NCBI RefSeq assembly: GCF_006716345.1
Contig: NZ_VFOX01000002.1
Span: 1,116,001-1,180,000, forward strand
Origin: Microbacterium saperdae
GTDB lineage: Bacteria; Actinomycetota; Actinomycetes; Actinomycetales; Microbacteriaceae
Length of the DNA: 64,000 nt
Direction: 5' to 3'
Numbering within the stretch: the stretch's first letter is position 1; the number at the start of each line of letters is the position of its first letter. Under the pieces are notes generated by a model. It was not told where the DNA came from. It was given only the letters and a program-made list of their open reading frames with translations, and made no database searches. This document shows, one piece after another, positions 61,691 to 64,000 of the stretch. A program made the translations under genes and the position numbers.

Positions 61691-62509
61691 GTGTCCCTGC
61701 AGAAGCAGATCTCTGAAGCGCTCGGTGTCTCGGCCGAGATCGATCCCGAGGCCGAGGTGCAGCGTCGTGTGCAGTTCCTGGTCGACTACCTGCGCGTGAC
61801 CGGTGCGAAGGGGTTCGTGCTGGGGATCTCCGGCGGACAGGACTCCACGCTGGCCGGGCGTCTCGCCCAGCTCGCGGTCGAGCGCGTGCGGGCCGAGGGC
61901 GGCGAGGCGAAGTTCCTCGCGGTGCGGCTTCCGTACCGCGTGCAGCACGATGCGGCGGATGCCGATGCGGCACTCGAGTTCATCGGCGCGGATGCCTCGG
62001 TCGAGGTGAACATCCAGAACGGCGTCGACGGCGTCGAGGAGGACATCGAGTTCGCCGTGACCTCCGACATCAGCGACTTCAACCGTGGCAACATCAAGGC
62101 GCGGGTGCGCATGGTCACGCAGTACGCCCTCGCCGGCCACGACGGATTCCTGGTGATCGGCACCGATCATGCGGCCGAGGCGGTGACCGGTTTCTATACG
62201 AAGTTCGGCGACGGTGCTGCGGACATCCTGCCGCTCTCCGGCCTCAGCAAGCGTCAGGGCCGCGCCCTGCTGCAGTCGCTCGACGCCCCGGATCGGCTGG
62301 CGTTCAAGGTACCGACGGCGGACCTGCTCGATGGGCAGCCCGGTCGCGCGGACGAGGACGAGCTCGGGATCACGTACGAGCAGATCGACGACTTCCTGGA
62401 GGGGCGCGAGGTGGCTCCGGACGTTGCGGGACGCATCGAGGCGAAGTACCTCGCCACGCAGCACAAGCGCCACCTTCCGGTCACCCCTGATGACACCTGG
62501 TGGCGTTGA
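61691..62509 (+). CDS. nadE: Ammonia-dependent NAD synthetase
   Basis: The 272-residue enzyme makes NAD from deamido-NAD, ATP and ammonia. The P-loop [29 protein letters not shown] and [16 protein letters not shown] match the E. coli type, without a glutaminase domain. GTG 61691 was chosen because GGAGG lies 5 bp upstream and the N-terminus then aligns with E. coli NadE; an upstream in-frame GTG at 61679 lacks a ribosome binding site. Soluble cytoplasmic homodimer by family knowledge. Confidence 0.96.
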   Translation: MSLQKQISEALGVSAEIDPEAEVQRRVQFLVDYLRVTGAKGFVLGISGGQDSTLAGRLAQLAVERVRAEGGEAKFLAVRLPYRVQHDAADADAALEFIGADASVEVNIQNGVDGVEEDIEFAVTSDISDFNRGNIKARVRMVTQYALAGHDGFLVIGTDHAAEAVTGFYTKFGDGAADILPLSGLSKRQGRALLQSLDAPDRLAFKVPTADLLDGQPGRADEDELGITYEQIDDFLEGREVAPDVAGRIEAKYLATQHKRHLPVTPDDTWWR

Positions 62510-62651
62510 GCGCACTGCTCCTCTGCGGATGAGATGACGCTCCGCGGCCCTGCTGCACGGAGATGACGGGTTCGCGCCGCCCACGCGGACGGGCTCGCTC
62601 CGGTGTCGGATGTCGCGGCTAGTGTCGAAGCATCCGAGGAAATGGAGCATC

Positions 62652-64000
62652 GTGCGGATAGACACTCAGGCCCAGCGCGTCATCTGGAGCGCGAGCGACC
62701 TCAAGGCCGCGGCCGAGTGCGAGTTCGCGTGGTGCCGCGCGATCGACGCGAAGCTGGGCCGTGTGCCCGCGGTCGAAGAGCCCGAAGACGCGACGCTCGC
62801 CCGCGCCGCGCTCCTCGGAGACGTGCACGAACGCAACGTGCTCGCACGGTACATCGCCGACCTCGGTGACGAACAGGTGCATCAGGTCGACAAGGTGTCC
62901 TCCGTGGATGCCGAGGCGCTCGCCGCCGCGGTGGCGGAGACGATCGACGCTCTGCATTCGGACGCGCTCGTGCTGTTCCAGGCGGCCTTCGCGACCGAGG
63001 AGTTCGTCGGTTTCGCGGACTTCCTCCGGCGCGACGAGCAGCGGCGCTGGCGCGTGCAGGATTCCAAGCTCGCCCGCAAGGCCAGGGTCACCGCTCTCAT
63101 GCAGCTGGCGGCATACGTCGACCAGCTCGATCGCCTGGGGATCCCGCGGTCCGACGAGGTCGACCTCATCCTCGGCGACGGCACCCTCAGCACGCATGCC
63201 GTCGACGACCTGCTCCCGCTCTTCCAGGTGCGCAGGGCCCGGCTGCGCGCGCTCATCGCCGACCGTCGGATCGAGCAGGGTGCGGCGGGCGCTCCGCTCG
63301 CATGGGGAGACGGGCGTGGCGACCTGGATGTGGTGGCGTGCGGGCGGTGCGCCACCTGCGAGGAGCAGGTCGTCGCGCATCGTGATCTGCTCATGGTGGC
63401 GCGCATGCGTCCGGTGCAGCGCGCCCGGCTGCGCGCCGGCGGCATCGAGACGATCGATGCGCTCGCGGCGGCGATCGACCCCCCCGAGGGGATGAACGTC
63501 GATACCTTCGAGAACCTCCGTGCGCAGGCGCGGGTGCAGTTGCGCGCCGACGCGGAGGGTGTTCCCGCGTACGACGTGCACTACGCGGCCGCGATTCACA
63601 CGCTGCCGGTCCCGAGCAGGGGGGATATCTTCTTCGATTTCGAGGGCGATCCCCTGTACACCGAGCCCGCACCCGACGGTGCGGCCCACTGGGGCATCGA
63701 CTATCTGTTCGGCTGGGTCGACAACGACGATCAGTACTCCGCGCTCTGGGCGCACACCTTCGCCGAGGAGCGACGGGCCTTCGAGACGTTCCTCGATTTC
63801 GTGAACGCGCGTCGGGCTGCGCACCCCGGCATGCACATCTATCACTACGCGCCCTACGAGACCTCCCACCTGGTGGCGATGGCGGCACGGCACGGCGTGA
63901 GGGAGAGCGAGATCGATCGGCTCCTGCGCGAGGGCGTGTTCGTCGATCTGTATCCGCTGGTGCTGCGGACGGTCCGCGTGGGGTCCAGGTCGTACTCGAT
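62652..64000 (+). CDS. TM0106-family RecB-like nuclease, N-terminal part
   Basis: The frame is open from GTG 62652 to the window end, about 449 codons. The first part is a RecB/Cas4-like nuclease: HERNVLARY, ADFLRRDE, QDSKLARKA and LMQLAAYVDQ. Cysteines in AAECEFAWCR and CGRCATCEE could hold an iron-sulfur cluster as in Cas4 and AddB. The second part has an RNase H-like exonuclease stretch IFFDFEGDPLY and HIYHYAPYETSHL. Full members continue into a DNA2-like helicase, probably beyond the window. GGAG lies 4 bp before the GTG. Confidence 0.88.
   Translation, partial: MRIDTQAQRVIWSASDLKAAAECEFAWCRAIDAKLGRVPAVEEPEDATLARAALLGDVHERNVLARYIADLGDEQVHQVDKVSSVDAEALAAAVAETIDALHSDALVLFQAAFATEEFVGFADFLRRDEQRRWRVQDSKLARKARVTALMQLAAYVDQLDRLGIPRSDEVDLILGDGTLSTHAVDDLLPLFQVRRARLRALIADRRIEQGAAGAPLAWGDGRGDLDVVACGRCATCEEQVVAHRDLLMVARMRPVQRARLRAGGIETIDALAAAIDPPEGMNVDTFENLRAQARVQLRADAEGVPAYDVHYAAAIHTLPVPSRGDIFFDFEGDPLYTEPAPDGAAHWGIDYLFGWVDNDDQYSALWAHTFAEERRAFETFLDFVNARRAAHPGMHIYHYAPYETSHLVAMAARHGVRESEIDRLLREGVFVDLYPLVLRTVRVGSRSYS

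Overview
The window is a chromosomal stretch of a high-GC actinobacterium. Gene content, codon bias and protein style suggest the family Microbacteriaceae, most likely Microbacterium or a close relative; this is inference without a database search. Coding density is high. I see no rRNA, tRNA, insertion sequence, prophage or CRISPR array. Many genes have no Shine-Dalgarno sequence and instead carry a TANNNT-type -10 hexamer 6-7 bp before ATG or GTG, so leaderless transcripts appear common. That spacing decided several start codons here.

Layout. 1-4.5 kb: folate-independent methionine synthase pair mesX-mesD, then a LysR regulator divergent from an orphan succinate dehydrogenase/fumarate reductase-type flavoprotein, with two copies of a palindromic repeat. 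4.5-15.3 kb: two small proteins, L-serine dehydratase, an ATPase, a TetR-controlled ABC exporter, HrpB helicase, flotillin and a MarR regulator. 15.5-23.4 kb: a phosphotransferase, small membrane and secreted proteins, a MarR/DoxX/VOC divergon, a membrane protein-ECF sigma pair, and an XRE regulator with an aldo/keto reductase. 23.4-33 kb is rich in metal genes: a yybP-ykoY-type manganese riboswitch before TerC, a CNNM/CorC-like transporter, an arginase-family enzyme, a CopC-PCuAC-DyP peroxidase operon, arsenate reductase, and a CmtR-like repressor with a CDF exporter. 33-37 kb: a membrane-anchored hydrolase, a small multidrug export family protein and a two-component system; the same 14-bp palindrome lies before the hydrolase and before the kinase. 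37-47 kb: ogt, thrC, FUSC protein, M20 peptidase, MFS exporter, RtcB RNA ligase with a leader ORF and terminator, and VOC proteins. 47-52 kb: an iron-siderophore locus with two DtxR/IdeR-like boxes. 52-64 kb: a frameshifted HhH-GPD glycosylase, a winged-helix regulator preceded by a leaderless Cys-rich leader peptide, a GNAT protein, an MFS exporter with a hairpin over its ribosome binding site, sbcDC, a nucleosidase, nadE and the start of a TM0106-type nuclease.

The least expected signals are regulatory leaders: the Cys-rich leader ORF (53912-54013), the rtcB leader ORF plus terminator (46461-46608), the TerC riboswitch with a competing hairpin (23486-23572), the TetR-type operator over a leaderless start (8686-8709), and the shared palindromes at 32967 and 34948.
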